Source: a virus
Strand: one strand, 5' to 3'
Virus record (IMG/VR): IMGVR_UViG_3300010354_000053
Location: 40,758-104,757 of that record
Length of the DNA stretch: 64,000 bases
Positions 42,509-51,775 of this stretch are shown piece after piece (positions within the stretch are counted from its first letter, which is position 1; each line of letters starts with the position of its first letter). A model generated the notes under the pieces. The model was not told where the DNA came from. It saw nothing but the letters and a program-made list of their open reading frames with translations, and searched no databases. The position numbers were made by a program, and so were the translations under genes.

Positions 42509-44428
42509 CTAGAATAAAATAGTTGCACTACCCGATTTTAACATTTTTTCTGCGTCTTCTTCGTTCTTTTTCTTAATATCTATATTGTATTCAGAAGCAT
42601 AATGAATACGCAATGCTTCTTGCATGCCTTCTACTGTAGTAAAACTAGGCTTTTTAGTATAATCAAACTGATCAGCCTGCGAAGCCTGAATTACCGATGC
42701 ATTGCTGGTTATAAATGGATCGATTGCATATCGAAGAGCGTCAGGACCATGGGTGAAATCGTCATCAGCAAATCGCGAGTAATCATACCCCATTGCCCCC
42801 TTAGCGTATGTCCAGTTTTCCATGCATTTAATTAAAAACAAATTTTTGGGGTCATCTAATATGATGAAATGCGCCTGTTGTCTCATTGCGTTCCATAATT
42901 TTGAACGAATCCATGATACGCCAGTATCAATAGTTAATGGTTTTTCTCCCCTAGCAGGCATATTCATGCTCCCCGCTACAGAAGTTGAAGATTTGTCGGC
43001 TGTGTCTGGACACAGGAGGTCAAATCCGTACTTAAGATAAATGTTTTCTTTCACAAAAGCAAGCCAGTCCGGATTTGCGTAACCGGTTGAATGTTCTGTA
43101 TGGAGAACAAGCATTTTATCGTCTGATTTTTTATATGCTATCAAAATAGCTACTGCTGGGTCAATGAATCCAAAGTCAACACCACAATGCAATCGCCAGC
43201 CATTTGCTCTTAGTTCTCTAATTAATTCATCTTTTGAAATATCACGTATGTTGCCAAATCGATCTGTAGGAAAGGTACTGAAGGCAAAGTTCCAACATTC
43301 TTGGACTGTCTTTACATGAATATTACGATTGAATTTATTGAACACAATACCCGAAGACTCAGGTTTTAAGTTAAGAATCTGTGCGTTAATCTTATCTGGA
43401 TCGCCGGCATTGAGCAGAGTATTCTTAACAAAGCCTAAGTCGCGTAGCATTTTTGATTTAGATTGTTGTTTAACTGATTTTGTTCGACAAATAGAAAATA
43501 CAGGACATGTTTTGCAGCCTTCATATGCCAATATAGATGAATATACAGCCTTAGATTCCGGATTAAGAGCATTAAATGCATTATTTGGCAATACTTCTAG
43601 CGTCTCGGGATGGACATGGAGCATACTTTGCGGTAAATCGGGCTTATGGCGCTCGGGTGGACATGTTTGCATCCAATCTACAATAGACCATTTGTGTAGT
43701 CTGATGCCTGAATTTGGCATATCTGCTTCGTCAATTTTTTGCTGGATTGGTCCAGAACCAGATTTTCTGGACGACAAGTAAATAAAGATTGGCGGTTTAC
43801 CAGAGCGGTCAGGGTCAGCAATGAAAGTTGCCTCAGAAAGAATATCTTTATCAATGAGGTCTAGCTCATCGAAAATGAGGCATGATGCACGTTGGGCGTT
43901 TGCAGACTTTTTAGTTGATACAACGACTTGTAGTTTGCTATATCCAACGGGACGATGAGGTGATGGTGGTAATCTATTAAGCTCTTTTATTCGTTTACTA
44001 TCAGTTTTTGCGAAATTAGAAATAATCGGCAAAGCGAGGTGCTTGTCCAAATAACGAATTGCGGCCAAAGATTGGTCTAAAATTGCTGCCATGTGGACTA
44101 TATCTCTGGCAAAATGAACCATAAGTAAGAATTCAATAATAGAAGATGCTAATGTTTTTGCTGAGTTACGGCTTGCAGCTACAACGAACGTTGTTCTGTT
44201 GGGATCGCCGTCTTTAGCGGCAGAATAAACGTCCCAGATAAAATCCATTGGATTAGAATTACTATTATCATCTACGGTGCAGTCCGGTAAATCAATATCT
44301 AAAAATGTCTTAATCCACTGCTTAAGCTGAGCTTTACTTTCACAAACAGCAAAAAATTGCTCTTCATACAGCTGATTTAACGCTGCATTAAGCTGATTTT
44401 CATTTGTTAATTGCTGTTTTTTATTCAT
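42509..44428 (-). CDS. Terminase large subunit (TerL)
   Basis: 639 aa. Packaging ATPase: Walker A variant VVAASRNSAKT (about 82-92) and Walker B CLIFDELDLID (about 185-195). The RNase H-like nuclease has CGVDFGFIDPA, GFDLLCPDTADK and FADDDFTHGPDALRYA. A cysteine group CKTCPVFSIC near residue 315 separates the domains and probably binds a metal. It pumps DNA into the prohead and cuts it. Its start overlaps the hypermodification gene by 4 nt, unlike usual terS-terL coupling. Confidence 0.92.
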   Translation of the reverse strand: MNKKQQLTNENQLNAALNQLYEEQFFAVCESKAQLKQWIKTFLDIDLPDCTVDDNSNSNPMDFIWDVYSAAKDGDPNRTTFVVAASRNSAKTLASSIIEFLLMVHFARDIVHMAAILDQSLAAIRYLDKHLALPIISNFAKTDSKRIKELNRLPPSPHRPVGYSKLQVVVSTKKSANAQRASCLIFDELDLIDKDILSEATFIADPDRSGKPPIFIYLSSRKSGSGPIQQKIDEADMPNSGIRLHKWSIVDWMQTCPPERHKPDLPQSMLHVHPETLEVLPNNAFNALNPESKAVYSSILAYEGCKTCPVFSICRTKSVKQQSKSKMLRDLGFVKNTLLNAGDPDKINAQILNLKPESSGIVFNKFNRNIHVKTVQECWNFAFSTFPTDRFGNIRDISKDELIRELRANGWRLHCGVDFGFIDPAVAILIAYKKSDDKMLVLHTEHSTGYANPDWLAFVKENIYLKYGFDLLCPDTADKSSTSVAGSMNMPARGEKPLTIDTGVSWIRSKLWNAMRQQAHFIILDDPKNLFLIKCMENWTYAKGAMGYDYSRFADDDFTHGPDALRYAIDPFITSNASVIQASQADQFDYTKKPSFTTVEGMQEALRIHYASEYNIDIKKKNEEDAEKMLKSGSATILF

Positions 44429-45348
44429 AGCCCATAATACTTGCGGTTTCTTCCTTTTCCTTCAAGGAGACTGCAATATTTTCTAAACTCGCAAGCAATT
44501 CCTTCAATATTACAAGTTGTGATTAGTATTTTTTTATCATCCTTAGCTAAATAAGGAAAACTATCAACTGGTTGGTGTTTCATCAGAGTGAAGGCAACGT
44601 CTTCAGGTTTAGCTTTAGGATTGAGTATCTTACAAGTAGGGGCTGCTCCGCGACCCATTTCTAAATATTTAAACTCATCAATATATTCGGGAAATTGATA
44701 ACCAAAATCCATCATAATTTCTGTCATATGGAATGGATTTTTAAACCCTAGAATACTATGAATGCTATTTGTAAGATACTGTATGCTGTGTTTTTTGTTT
44801 GACATCAACAAATCATAAATAGGATGAACAAGTTCTGGTAATTTTTCATACAAAAATTCTTCGCGATTTTTAGCCCCAATAATTGACAATCCTGCTTGCG
44901 GAAACAAATAGGCTGTATTAAATTTAGGACCTTCTATTGAAGAAAACCTAGTTCTGGATTCTAAATTTTCAGATTTATCTAGGGAAATATTACCAGTAAT
45001 TTGAAGAGTGCTAGGCATATTAATATATCTAGCAAACATTATATTAAGTAATGCTAGTTTTTTATCGTGAAGGCACGGTTGTAGCCACTCGTGAATCCAC
45101 AATGAAACCTTATCAAGTTCTCTATAACAATTAGTGAAATAATTTCTGTTTAAAATTACATCTTCAGTCCATGGTCTAGGTTGTCCACTATCCTTAAGAT
45201 GAAAGATTTTCATTCTTTCGATTGCAAAATCCCAGTACCTTTGCTCAATCGCTGAATCTATTGCAACTTCTCGACCGTTCATCCATCCAAATTCTTGGTA
45301 TTGGTCAAAATGTTTATATAAATTTAAAGCTTTAGCTTTTGCACTCAT
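44425..45348 (-). CDS. Putative DNA base hypermodification protein (HMUDK-helical / thymine pyrophosphorylase family)
   Basis: 307 aa, helical. The N-terminal half reads RYWDFAIERMKIFHLKDSG, PRPWTEDVILNRNYFTNC and YRELDKVSLWI, matching my recollection of the family signature FWxFxxERxxI...PPWTxDPIL...FxNVxRExDRVT. The C-terminal part has FRKYCSLLEGKGRNRKYYGL, matching the family's CEF-x-KY...G-x-GR-x-K-x-x-Y end. This family acts on DNA carrying activated or modified 5-hmdU. Its location between TerS and TerL, with 4-nt overlaps on both sides, means it would be made with the packaging motor. Which step it performs is unclear. Confidence 0.72.
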   Translation of the reverse strand: MSAKAKALNLYKHFDQYQEFGWMNGREVAIDSAIEQRYWDFAIERMKIFHLKDSGQPRPWTEDVILNRNYFTNCYRELDKVSLWIHEWLQPCLHDKKLALLNIMFARYINMPSTLQITGNISLDKSENLESRTRFSSIEGPKFNTAYLFPQAGLSIIGAKNREEFLYEKLPELVHPIYDLLMSNKKHSIQYLTNSIHSILGFKNPFHMTEIMMDFGYQFPEYIDEFKYLEMGRGAAPTCKILNPKAKPEDVAFTLMKHQPVDSFPYLAKDDKKILITTCNIEGIACEFRKYCSLLEGKGRNRKYYGL

Positions 45349-46049
45349 CTAGTTTTAACCTTTTCCAACAATTCTAACAGCTCTAATCTATCTTTATCAG
45401 ATTTTTCTTCAATTAAAATGGGATCTATTGGTTGTGCTTCAATCGTTTCAACTTTATTTTTTGCAGGATTATTTAAATTCGCAACGTTCACATTAACCAC
45501 GGTGCCACTTGCCGACTTACCTTCAGCTTCTTTAGTTTGTAAAGATTGCAACATATCGAGTAGAGTCATAAAATCTCTATAGTTTTTTGGTATGAGCGGA
45601 CAGTTTTTTGCCTGTGTTGGATCTTTAATAACTTCGGCTAGTTGCTGCTTGTATAGTGCGGCTGTTGCAACAATTGCGTCGGTCACCAAATCGATGGCGG
45701 CAGCGTCCGCCCTTGTAACCTTTTCGCCTGCACGAACACTCGTGACCAATTTTTTTCGATCTTGCCATTTATAAAAAATACCGGTGTATAGCAAAATCCC
45801 CAAGGGAATGTTTAGTTTGTTAGCAATTTCTTCCCAACTTGCTCCCATATAGTAAAAATAAAAAGCGGATTGCTCTACCTGCGAGGGTAATCGACTACCA
45901 ATATTTTTAGCTGTTGTTTTTGCAAGTTCAAACTCCTCTACAGTCATATCTACTGGTCGTTCATCAAAACAACTTAATGGGTCTTCTCGTTTAATAAATG
46001 AAGATTCAGAATAGTTTGGTGTGATTGCATTTTTATTATTCTTTTTCAC
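45345..46049 (-). CDS. Terminase small subunit-like protein
   Basis: 234 aa. A helix-turn-helix (ASWEEIANKLNIPLGILLYT, about 70-90) and a helical C-terminal region fit small terminase subunits that bind packaging sites. Basis is mainly position upstream of TerL plus the HTH; sequence identity to known TerS cannot be checked here. First gene of the packaging string. A -10-like TACTAT reading on the minus strand lies about 30 nt upstream. Confidence 0.65.
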   Translation of the reverse strand: MKKNNKNAITPNYSESSFIKREDPLSCFDERPVDMTVEEFELAKTTAKNIGSRLPSQVEQSAFYFYYMGASWEEIANKLNIPLGILLYTGIFYKWQDRKKLVTSVRAGEKVTRADAAAIDLVTDAIVATAALYKQQLAEVIKDPTQAKNCPLIPKNYRDFMTLLDMLQSLQTKEAEGKSASGTVVNVNVANLNNPAKNKVETIEAQPIDPILIEEKSDKDRLELLELLEKVKTR

Positions 46050-46099
46050 GGCTGAACCTCGAATTTGTTTAAATATATAGTATTTTTAAAGAAAATAAA

Positions 46100-46140
46100 A
46101 TGGCTCTGAAGACTTTTTGTCCCCAGAGCCATTGTTTTTT
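46100..46140. terminator. Terminator between sheath and terminase operons
   Basis: 9-bp stem ATGGCTCTG (46100-46108) / CAGAGCCAT (46124-46132) with a 15-nt loop. The plus side has T7 and the minus side ATTTTATTTT, so it would end the sheath transcript on the minus strand. Confidence 0.8.
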
Positions 46141-46160
46141 TCAACAACTTACTAAAACAA

Positions 46161-49013
46161 TTAGGCAGTTACGCCGGTTGCTCGACGAGCGAGAACATCA
46201 ACCGTAATAAATTCAACTGCTTCCACAGGAAATACGCTAATTGTAACTTTGTACGTATTGCCATCAAGAATAATTGAATCAACGCTGAACTGGCGCAATG
46301 CTCCTTGGCCAACAAAACTCAATAAGATATCTTGCACTGACTTAGATACTACAGAAGGAGAAACGTCTGTCGTTCTTTCGCCAATAAAATTATCTAGAGT
46401 TGAGCGTAGTGTTTTTACGACTTCATCGACTACAAACTGAACATTTACACGTTCGTAGTACCATCCTTTTGGATCATTTTGCCTTGAACGGGTTGATAAA
46501 TCTGGAGATTCCATACGAACACCAAAACCTGTAACTGATTTAAGAACAATCAGTCCAGCTTCGATTGCTTCGTCTAATTCTTTTGTATCTGCATCAAAGT
46601 CTGGCACAAATACGTCAGAATAGAGGCTTAGATCTCCAATATGTTTTACATTTGAAACTTGGAAACTTTTTCTAAGAAGGGAAGTTCCAAGGATTGCCTG
46701 AGCGCGGCCCGCAGCAAGAGCACAAGCAAGCATCCATGGTAAAAACCACTGAGCATCGCCATTAGAGTTAATTGAACGAACCTGTTGAAATGCCATTTGA
46801 ACACGTTCGCTACTAAGTTCCGCGGCTTTTTGTTTAGCTACTGAAAATGAGCTATGGATACTGCACAACGCAAACCGTTCACGTTGAAATTGAATGCTGC
46901 TAGCAGTTTGAACATGGCCTCTAACGGCAGAATTAACTGCGTCGATTGAATATTGACTTGCTTGATCGGTTAAGCCATCTTCAATATCTTTAGTAGAATC
47001 ACGACTAAAGAGAGGAATGACCTGTGATACATCAATTTTCAGCGCAGCGTCGAGTGCTGATTGAATAGAAACTCCGGATGTTGCGCCGATTGAACCCCCT
47101 TCCAAGAATTTAGGAGAAGAAGTCACATCTGGTAGGCCAACAAGAGATGGAGATGCTGAATTCTCAACAAAGCTAATAAGTCCAAAGTTATTATCAATCA
47201 AAGATTTAAAGTCAAAATAGTCTGATTTTAAAAGACCGGGAAATGAATTAACTTCATGGCCGGTACAAATACCAACTGCCTCAACCTGATCAAGAACAGA
47301 TGGGCTAAGACTGCGCCATCTCGCATCTGGAACTCTTGCTGAATAACCAGTTTTTGTACTGATGAATGCAATCAAATCACCGATGGTGTTGTATTTTGAT
47401 AACATTACATCAAGATTAACACCAGAACCACCTGTAACAGAAGTTTTGAGCTTTTTGTCTTTTGTGATAGTAACTGAAGCTGTTGTACCCGCATAACCTA
47501 GTTCAAGAACAATACGACCACCAACAGGTGTGTTAGGAAATTGCGCCCCATCTGACAAACGAGATGCTAAAATTCTTACTCGTTTTTCAGATGCAGATCG
47601 CAAGATTACTGGTCCTACAACAGAACTAATGCCGTTTTCTCTGATATAAAAGGGCATAGTTTGACTATCAAGAGCAGTTGCTGCAACAGATACAGGATTA
47701 TTTACTGAAGAACCGGTAATGCATTTTACGGCTTTGATAACCGCCGCGCCGGCAGAAGTCACAAGCCACGCACCGACGTTTTTAGAACCTGCGCCTTTTA
47801 AAACACTATCAGAAGGGACAACAAGCAATTCACCAATCTTTGGTGCTACCGCAAATGCACCACTGCTAAGAGCGAACGTTCCTTCAGATCCATCTACAGT
47901 TAATGAAACAGAAGCGGAGAGTGATACGTTGGAAGAAACGGCTGCCTTTTTAGCAGACGTCGCCATGAATTTAGAAGGAGCCCAAATTTCTCCGCCCGGA
48001 GCATAGATCTCTGCACACGCGGCTGCACCATTTTTTGTAGTTTCTGTAACTTCAAAAGAAACAGGGGCAAAAACCATCATTTCTGCGGTAGCTGTTGCAG
48101 ATTGGTCTCCAGAAACCGCACCAGAAACTGCAACACACTCTTGAATTGTTCTTTGTCCCGCTGAAACGCAGGCGTCTAAACGATCTAGAACCATTGAAGA
48201 AGAAGTAATTGTTTGGATTTCGTAGTTACCACAATTTTCTTCGCCAGCGCCGGAAAGAACAGATGCTACTGGAATATAGACAATGTCTCCAGCAACAATA
48301 GAAGATGGGAAGGCTCCAGCAGATCTTGAAATTGTAATTTTTGTTGGGTGGTCTACGTCTGGAGAAAGGGACAAGGTTTGTCCGTCAACAAGAGCTAATG
48401 ATTTTAATTCACCACCAGAAGCAGAAAACCCAACTGCGGAAGCATTAAAAATTGCTACTACTTCTGCAACAGTCGCTTCTGGGGGAGCCAGAAATTCTTG
48501 CTCAGCGCCGCCGGATACACGAACTTTATATGCACCACCACTTGTACCCATTAGAGCTCTAGCGGTTGATTTAGGTTTAATCTCGGCAGAAGCTTGTTCG
48601 ATTTTTGCAGAAATTGCATTGCCATCTTCACCGTATTCAGCGGCAGCAATCGTCGCATAAAGGCTAGCTCCACGCATGATATTCATAGAAGCTAGGCCGG
48701 ATTCATTTGTTTTGTAAACAAAAAGGCTGTTAAGAGATCCGGTGAATGCTGGACTAGCTTGATTTGAAAACAGCATTCTTGCCGCATCAACAATTGGACC
48801 AGAACCGTAATAGTTTTTAACTGATTGATAATCCGTGAAAAAAGTACGGCCGAGGTCAAGAAGAGACCCAGGAACACCTTTTGAGGCTTCACCGATAATT
48901 AAAATATTGCGCGGGCCAGGAGCAACATTCGCTAGGTTATCTTCTACCTTTACAGAAGAATAAACACCAGGAACTACAACTCTGGTTCCGTTAATCACAG
49001 CAGATAAAGTCAT
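46161..49013 (-). CDS. Contractile tail sheath protein
   Basis: 950 aa, longer than the T4 sheath (659). N-terminal VPGVYSSVKVEDNL with NILIIGEASKGVPG, and the C-terminal domain with GWYYERVNVQFVVDEVVKTL, DNFIGERTTDVS and TYKVTISVFPVEAVEFITVD, are typical sheath features. The middle carries a large beta-rich insertion. It shows that the virion has a contractile tail. A -10-like element is 41 nt upstream of the ATG; terminator follows. Confidence 0.88.
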   Translation of the reverse strand: MTLSAVINGTRVVVPGVYSSVKVEDNLANVAPGPRNILIIGEASKGVPGSLLDLGRTFFTDYQSVKNYYGSGPIVDAARMLFSNQASPAFTGSLNSLFVYKTNESGLASMNIMRGASLYATIAAAEYGEDGNAISAKIEQASAEIKPKSTARALMGTSGGAYKVRVSGGAEQEFLAPPEATVAEVVAIFNASAVGFSASGGELKSLALVDGQTLSLSPDVDHPTKITISRSAGAFPSSIVAGDIVYIPVASVLSGAGEENCGNYEIQTITSSSMVLDRLDACVSAGQRTIQECVAVSGAVSGDQSATATAEMMVFAPVSFEVTETTKNGAAACAEIYAPGGEIWAPSKFMATSAKKAAVSSNVSLSASVSLTVDGSEGTFALSSGAFAVAPKIGELLVVPSDSVLKGAGSKNVGAWLVTSAGAAVIKAVKCITGSSVNNPVSVAATALDSQTMPFYIRENGISSVVGPVILRSASEKRVRILASRLSDGAQFPNTPVGGRIVLELGYAGTTASVTITKDKKLKTSVTGGSGVNLDVMLSKYNTIGDLIAFISTKTGYSARVPDARWRSLSPSVLDQVEAVGICTGHEVNSFPGLLKSDYFDFKSLIDNNFGLISFVENSASPSLVGLPDVTSSPKFLEGGSIGATSGVSIQSALDAALKIDVSQVIPLFSRDSTKDIEDGLTDQASQYSIDAVNSAVRGHVQTASSIQFQRERFALCSIHSSFSVAKQKAAELSSERVQMAFQQVRSINSNGDAQWFLPWMLACALAAGRAQAILGTSLLRKSFQVSNVKHIGDLSLYSDVFVPDFDADTKELDEAIEAGLIVLKSVTGFGVRMESPDLSTRSRQNDPKGWYYERVNVQFVVDEVVKTLRSTLDNFIGERTTDVSPSVVSKSVQDILLSFVGQGALRQFSVDSIILDGNTYKVTISVFPVEAVEFITVDVLARRATGVTA

Positions 49014-49053
49014 TGAAAAAACCTCATTTAAGGTTAAGATTAGTATCTAAAAT

Positions 49054-49059
49054 ATTATA
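49054..49059 (-). promoter_or_regulatory. Candidate -10 element for sheath gene
   Basis: Minus-strand TATAAT, 41 nt before the sheath ATG, within an AT-only inverted repeat (ATTATATT/AATATAAT). No -35 assigned. Confidence 0.35.
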
Positions 49060-49090
49060 TTCAATAATATAATGATGCTTTTATTCTTAA

Positions 49091-49357
49091 TTACTTAAGA
49101 ATATATCCATACTGTTTCATAACATCAAGCATTTGTTCAGATGTTCCGCTTGTTGCATAACCCTTGTTATTACAAAATGCGATTAATCCGCTAAGATGAC
49201 TTGGTTTATATTTAGGAACAAGTTTATCAGCAAACATACTAGCAACTTGCTCTAATGAAAGAAGTTGCGGCAGTGAGGCTTCTGCTTCACTGGCTTTATT
49301 TTCTGGTACCTCGACTAACTCCTCGGCAACTTTTTTAGATTTCTTTTCTTTAGCCAT
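49091..49357 (-). CDS. Unknown small virion-string protein
   Basis: 88 aa. ATG at 49357 is used since GAGGAAAAGACCG precedes it. The start is lysine-rich; the C-terminal 50 residues (LSLEQVASMFADKLVPKYK onwards) are helical. Overlaps the ClpP-like gene by 8 nt. May be a tail or head-tail joining protein; no family identified. Confidence 0.6.
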   Translation of the reverse strand: MAKEKKSKKVAEELVEVPENKASEAEASLPQLLSLEQVASMFADKLVPKYKPSHLSGLIAFCNNKGYATSGTSEQMLDVMKQYGYILK

Positions 49358-49922
49358 CGGTCTTTTCCTCGTAATAAAAAGGTTCAATAATACCAATTCG
49401 ATTAACTATATTATAATCCACTGCTTTTTTAGCGTCAAAAAACATATCCACAGATCCATTCTTTTTAAAATCCTGAATAAATTTTTTATAATTTTTAACG
49501 CCAATGTATTTTTCAACGTATTTTAAAAATACTTTTTCTTCGTTTTCAAGATTTTGTATATCTTTTTTGACCTTTTCAAAATTAGCGTCTTCGTAACTCA
49601 CAATGTAATTATGATGCATGAATTGAGCTTCGGGCCATGCAACACGCTCTTCGCCAATACAGGCGAGGACAAGGCCGTAACTTTGAGCAACTGACATAAC
49701 TTGTGTTTTAATAGGCTTTTTGCTGCTGCTGAGCAAATGATAAACAGGTTTGGCAAATTCTACGTTTGAAGATCCCGAACAATTAATGTTCATGAGTATC
49801 CATGGAATCTTTGGATCGTTTTGTAGCTCATAAAAACGATTATAGACAGATTGAAGATCTTTATAAGTCTCAATATCTTCTGGAATCCAAAGTATGTTAT
49901 TTTTTATAACCACTTTTGCCAT
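49350..49922 (-). CDS. ClpP/SppA-type serine protease-like protein
   Basis: 190 aa with a crotonase-like fold. The serine is in VAQSYGLVLA (S81), the histidine in QFMHHNY (H103), and the acid likely in the FFDAKKAVDYNIV segment (D in the ClpP MSAEEAKEYGLID position). In some phages such a protein acts as a prohead protease; here a different prohead-protease-like gene is at 54399. The oxyanion-loop motif SGSS replaces the usual SPGG, so the fold is secure but activity is only likely. Confidence 0.7.
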   Translation of the reverse strand: MAKVVIKNNILWIPEDIETYKDLQSVYNRFYELQNDPKIPWILMNINCSGSSNVEFAKPVYHLLSSSKKPIKTQVMSVAQSYGLVLACIGEERVAWPEAQFMHHNYIVSYEDANFEKVKKDIQNLENEEKVFLKYVEKYIGVKNYKKFIQDFKKNGSVDMFFDAKKAVDYNIVNRIGIIEPFYYEEKTDG

Positions 49923-50836
49923 TAGATAGTTTCCCGATTTAAAACAAAAATGCTATCTGTATCGACTTTCTGTTCAGCTTTAACTGTTAATTCGACACAA
50001 TCTACACCATTTGATTCTGTTATAATCCACTGTTCTTGTAAAGAACCATTTATAGAATGTTGTGTAATCCAAACGTTAGATTCAGGAAAATCTACACTGC
50101 GGCTTAATGCAGAATGAGAAAATGTAACTTCTTCCATGCCGTTATTCATCAAATACATTCTACTTTGCTTTAATAAATATCTAAGAACACAGGAGATTGT
50201 TTCTGCAAGTTCTGGATCTCCCGCAATATTGAGGTAAACAGAAATTTTTACTCGATCAAATGAAGACCCTATTAGCCGATTTTTTGATTTTAATGGACTT
50301 ACAGCTTTCCAATTCGCCAAAGGTAGAGTTTTATCCGCTTTTATACTCAAAACTAAAACTAAATCATCGTTTTCATCTGCTTGAAAATCGATTATTTGTG
50401 ATTCAAACTTTTTATTTTTGACTAAAAGTCTTCTCCAAATTTTATTTCTTAGATTTAAATCTTTGCTAACAACAATATTTCCGTCATTATTAATATTTTT
50501 AATGTCAAAAGACGCATAAGTTTTTGGATTTATGGCAACTTTTTCGATTCCTGCATAGTCTCCAATAAATTGCTGTTCCTCAGAACCGCCCTCATAGGTA
50601 ACGCATATATTCGGCAATTTATCTAAATCAAGACGATAGCCTAAAACAAAATTAAAGTCGTTTTCTGAAAACCATTTGATAGCTTTATCAATATATTGCG
50701 CACCATATATATCTGTCATTTCGCTGTTAATATCAAATCCACCAAGAAGAAACTCTAAATGTTCTGGTTTTTCTCGTAAAAACGCGAATTGCTTTTTAAG
50801 ATATTGAAGAACATATAGATGAGGAAGAAGAATCAT
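49922..50836 (-). CDS. Virion structural protein (tail/neck type)
   Basis: 304 aa, mixed alpha/beta, no catalytic motif. Placed between a protease-like gene and other connector-like genes upstream of the sheath, so a neck or tail completion role is expected. No family recognised. Confidence 0.6.
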   Translation of the reverse strand: MILLPHLYVLQYLKKQFAFLREKPEHLEFLLGGFDINSEMTDIYGAQYIDKAIKWFSENDFNFVLGYRLDLDKLPNICVTYEGGSEEQQFIGDYAGIEKVAINPKTYASFDIKNINNDGNIVVSKDLNLRNKIWRRLLVKNKKFESQIIDFQADENDDLVLVLSIKADKTLPLANWKAVSPLKSKNRLIGSSFDRVKISVYLNIAGDPELAETISCVLRYLLKQSRMYLMNNGMEEVTFSHSALSRSVDFPESNVWITQHSINGSLQEQWIITESNGVDCVELTVKAEQKVDTDSIFVLNRETI

Positions 50837-50845
50837 AGTGGTTTC

Positions 50846-51700
50846 CTATTCCGGCACGGCGCTAAACGCTCTTTCTAACAAATTTTCAAGAGTGCTTTCA
50901 AAAATAGCCTTTTCGTTTTCGTTCTGCCAATCTAAAACTTTAGAATAGATTTCTTTTCCTGAAAAGCCAGGGTGCATCCACTCAGATGTTCCTGGTTTTG
51001 CGCTCATAGTTCGAAAAATAACATACTTTGTTTTAACAACCTTAGTTTTTCGCCCAGTTGTTTCAAAAGTTTGTTCTCTTATTAGTGTCCCGACCTCGTC
51101 GCTTCTCGTTATAGATTTTTGTATGGTTCGACCTTCGGCGTCTCTTGCTTCTTTCAAGAAAGAAAATTTGGCTTCCTGCAAAACAGAATTTAATTTAGCT
51201 TGCACTTCAATTTCTTTAGACGTAAGAACTGTCTGCTGTGCAGAAAATGGCACAGCTCTTTTCTGTAGTGTCCTAAGAGTGTCTAGTTTTACATTTTTAC
51301 CAGGCATTTCTCGTGACAATGGGATCGTTTTATACGGAAATCCTTTCTTAGAAATTTTTACATTTCCTGATCCAAGAATTTTTTCTTTCATATTAAAAGG
51401 CTTTGCTCCAGCTTCAATGATTCCAATAGCGGGAGAAGATGGAGAAAAATATATATTGTTTGTATTTCCGACGGGAAAAATTTTGAATGAGGTGATGTAA
51501 GCATCTATGACATCTGGATCATCAACGCTTTGTAGAACAATCGCAAAAACCGCCTGTTCTAGACGCGTTTTTACAATTTCTCTTGTAATTTTTTCTAGAT
51601 TCTTTCGTATTTCTGCCTGCTCGAATGATTCGATATATTCAATATACTCGTCATAGAAAGACATGTCCTCGTAGAGCTCGTCTAGCTTATCCCTTCCCAT
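50846..51700 (-). CDS. Virion protein, HK97-gp10/neck-like
   Basis: 284 aa. The C-terminal SEWMHPGFSGKEIYSKVLDW and following ENEKAIFESTLENLL resemble the end of head-tail joining proteins that carry a WxHPGF...K...F motif. ATG at 51700 is chosen because AAGGA is 7 nt upstream; two other ATGs upstream are less well supported. Confidence 0.6.
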   Translation of the reverse strand: MGRDKLDELYEDMSFYDEYIEYIESFEQAEIRKNLEKITREIVKTRLEQAVFAIVLQSVDDPDVIDAYITSFKIFPVGNTNNIYFSPSSPAIGIIEAGAKPFNMKEKILGSGNVKISKKGFPYKTIPLSREMPGKNVKLDTLRTLQKRAVPFSAQQTVLTSKEIEVQAKLNSVLQEAKFSFLKEARDAEGRTIQKSITRSDEVGTLIREQTFETTGRKTKVVKTKYVIFRTMSAKPGTSEWMHPGFSGKEIYSKVLDWQNENEKAIFESTLENLLERAFSAVPE

Positions 51701-51775
51701 GTCCCTTTCCTTATATATATACCCCATATTACTTAAAGCCAACTGTGAAGAAAGACTAAAGAAAGGGAAAACTTA

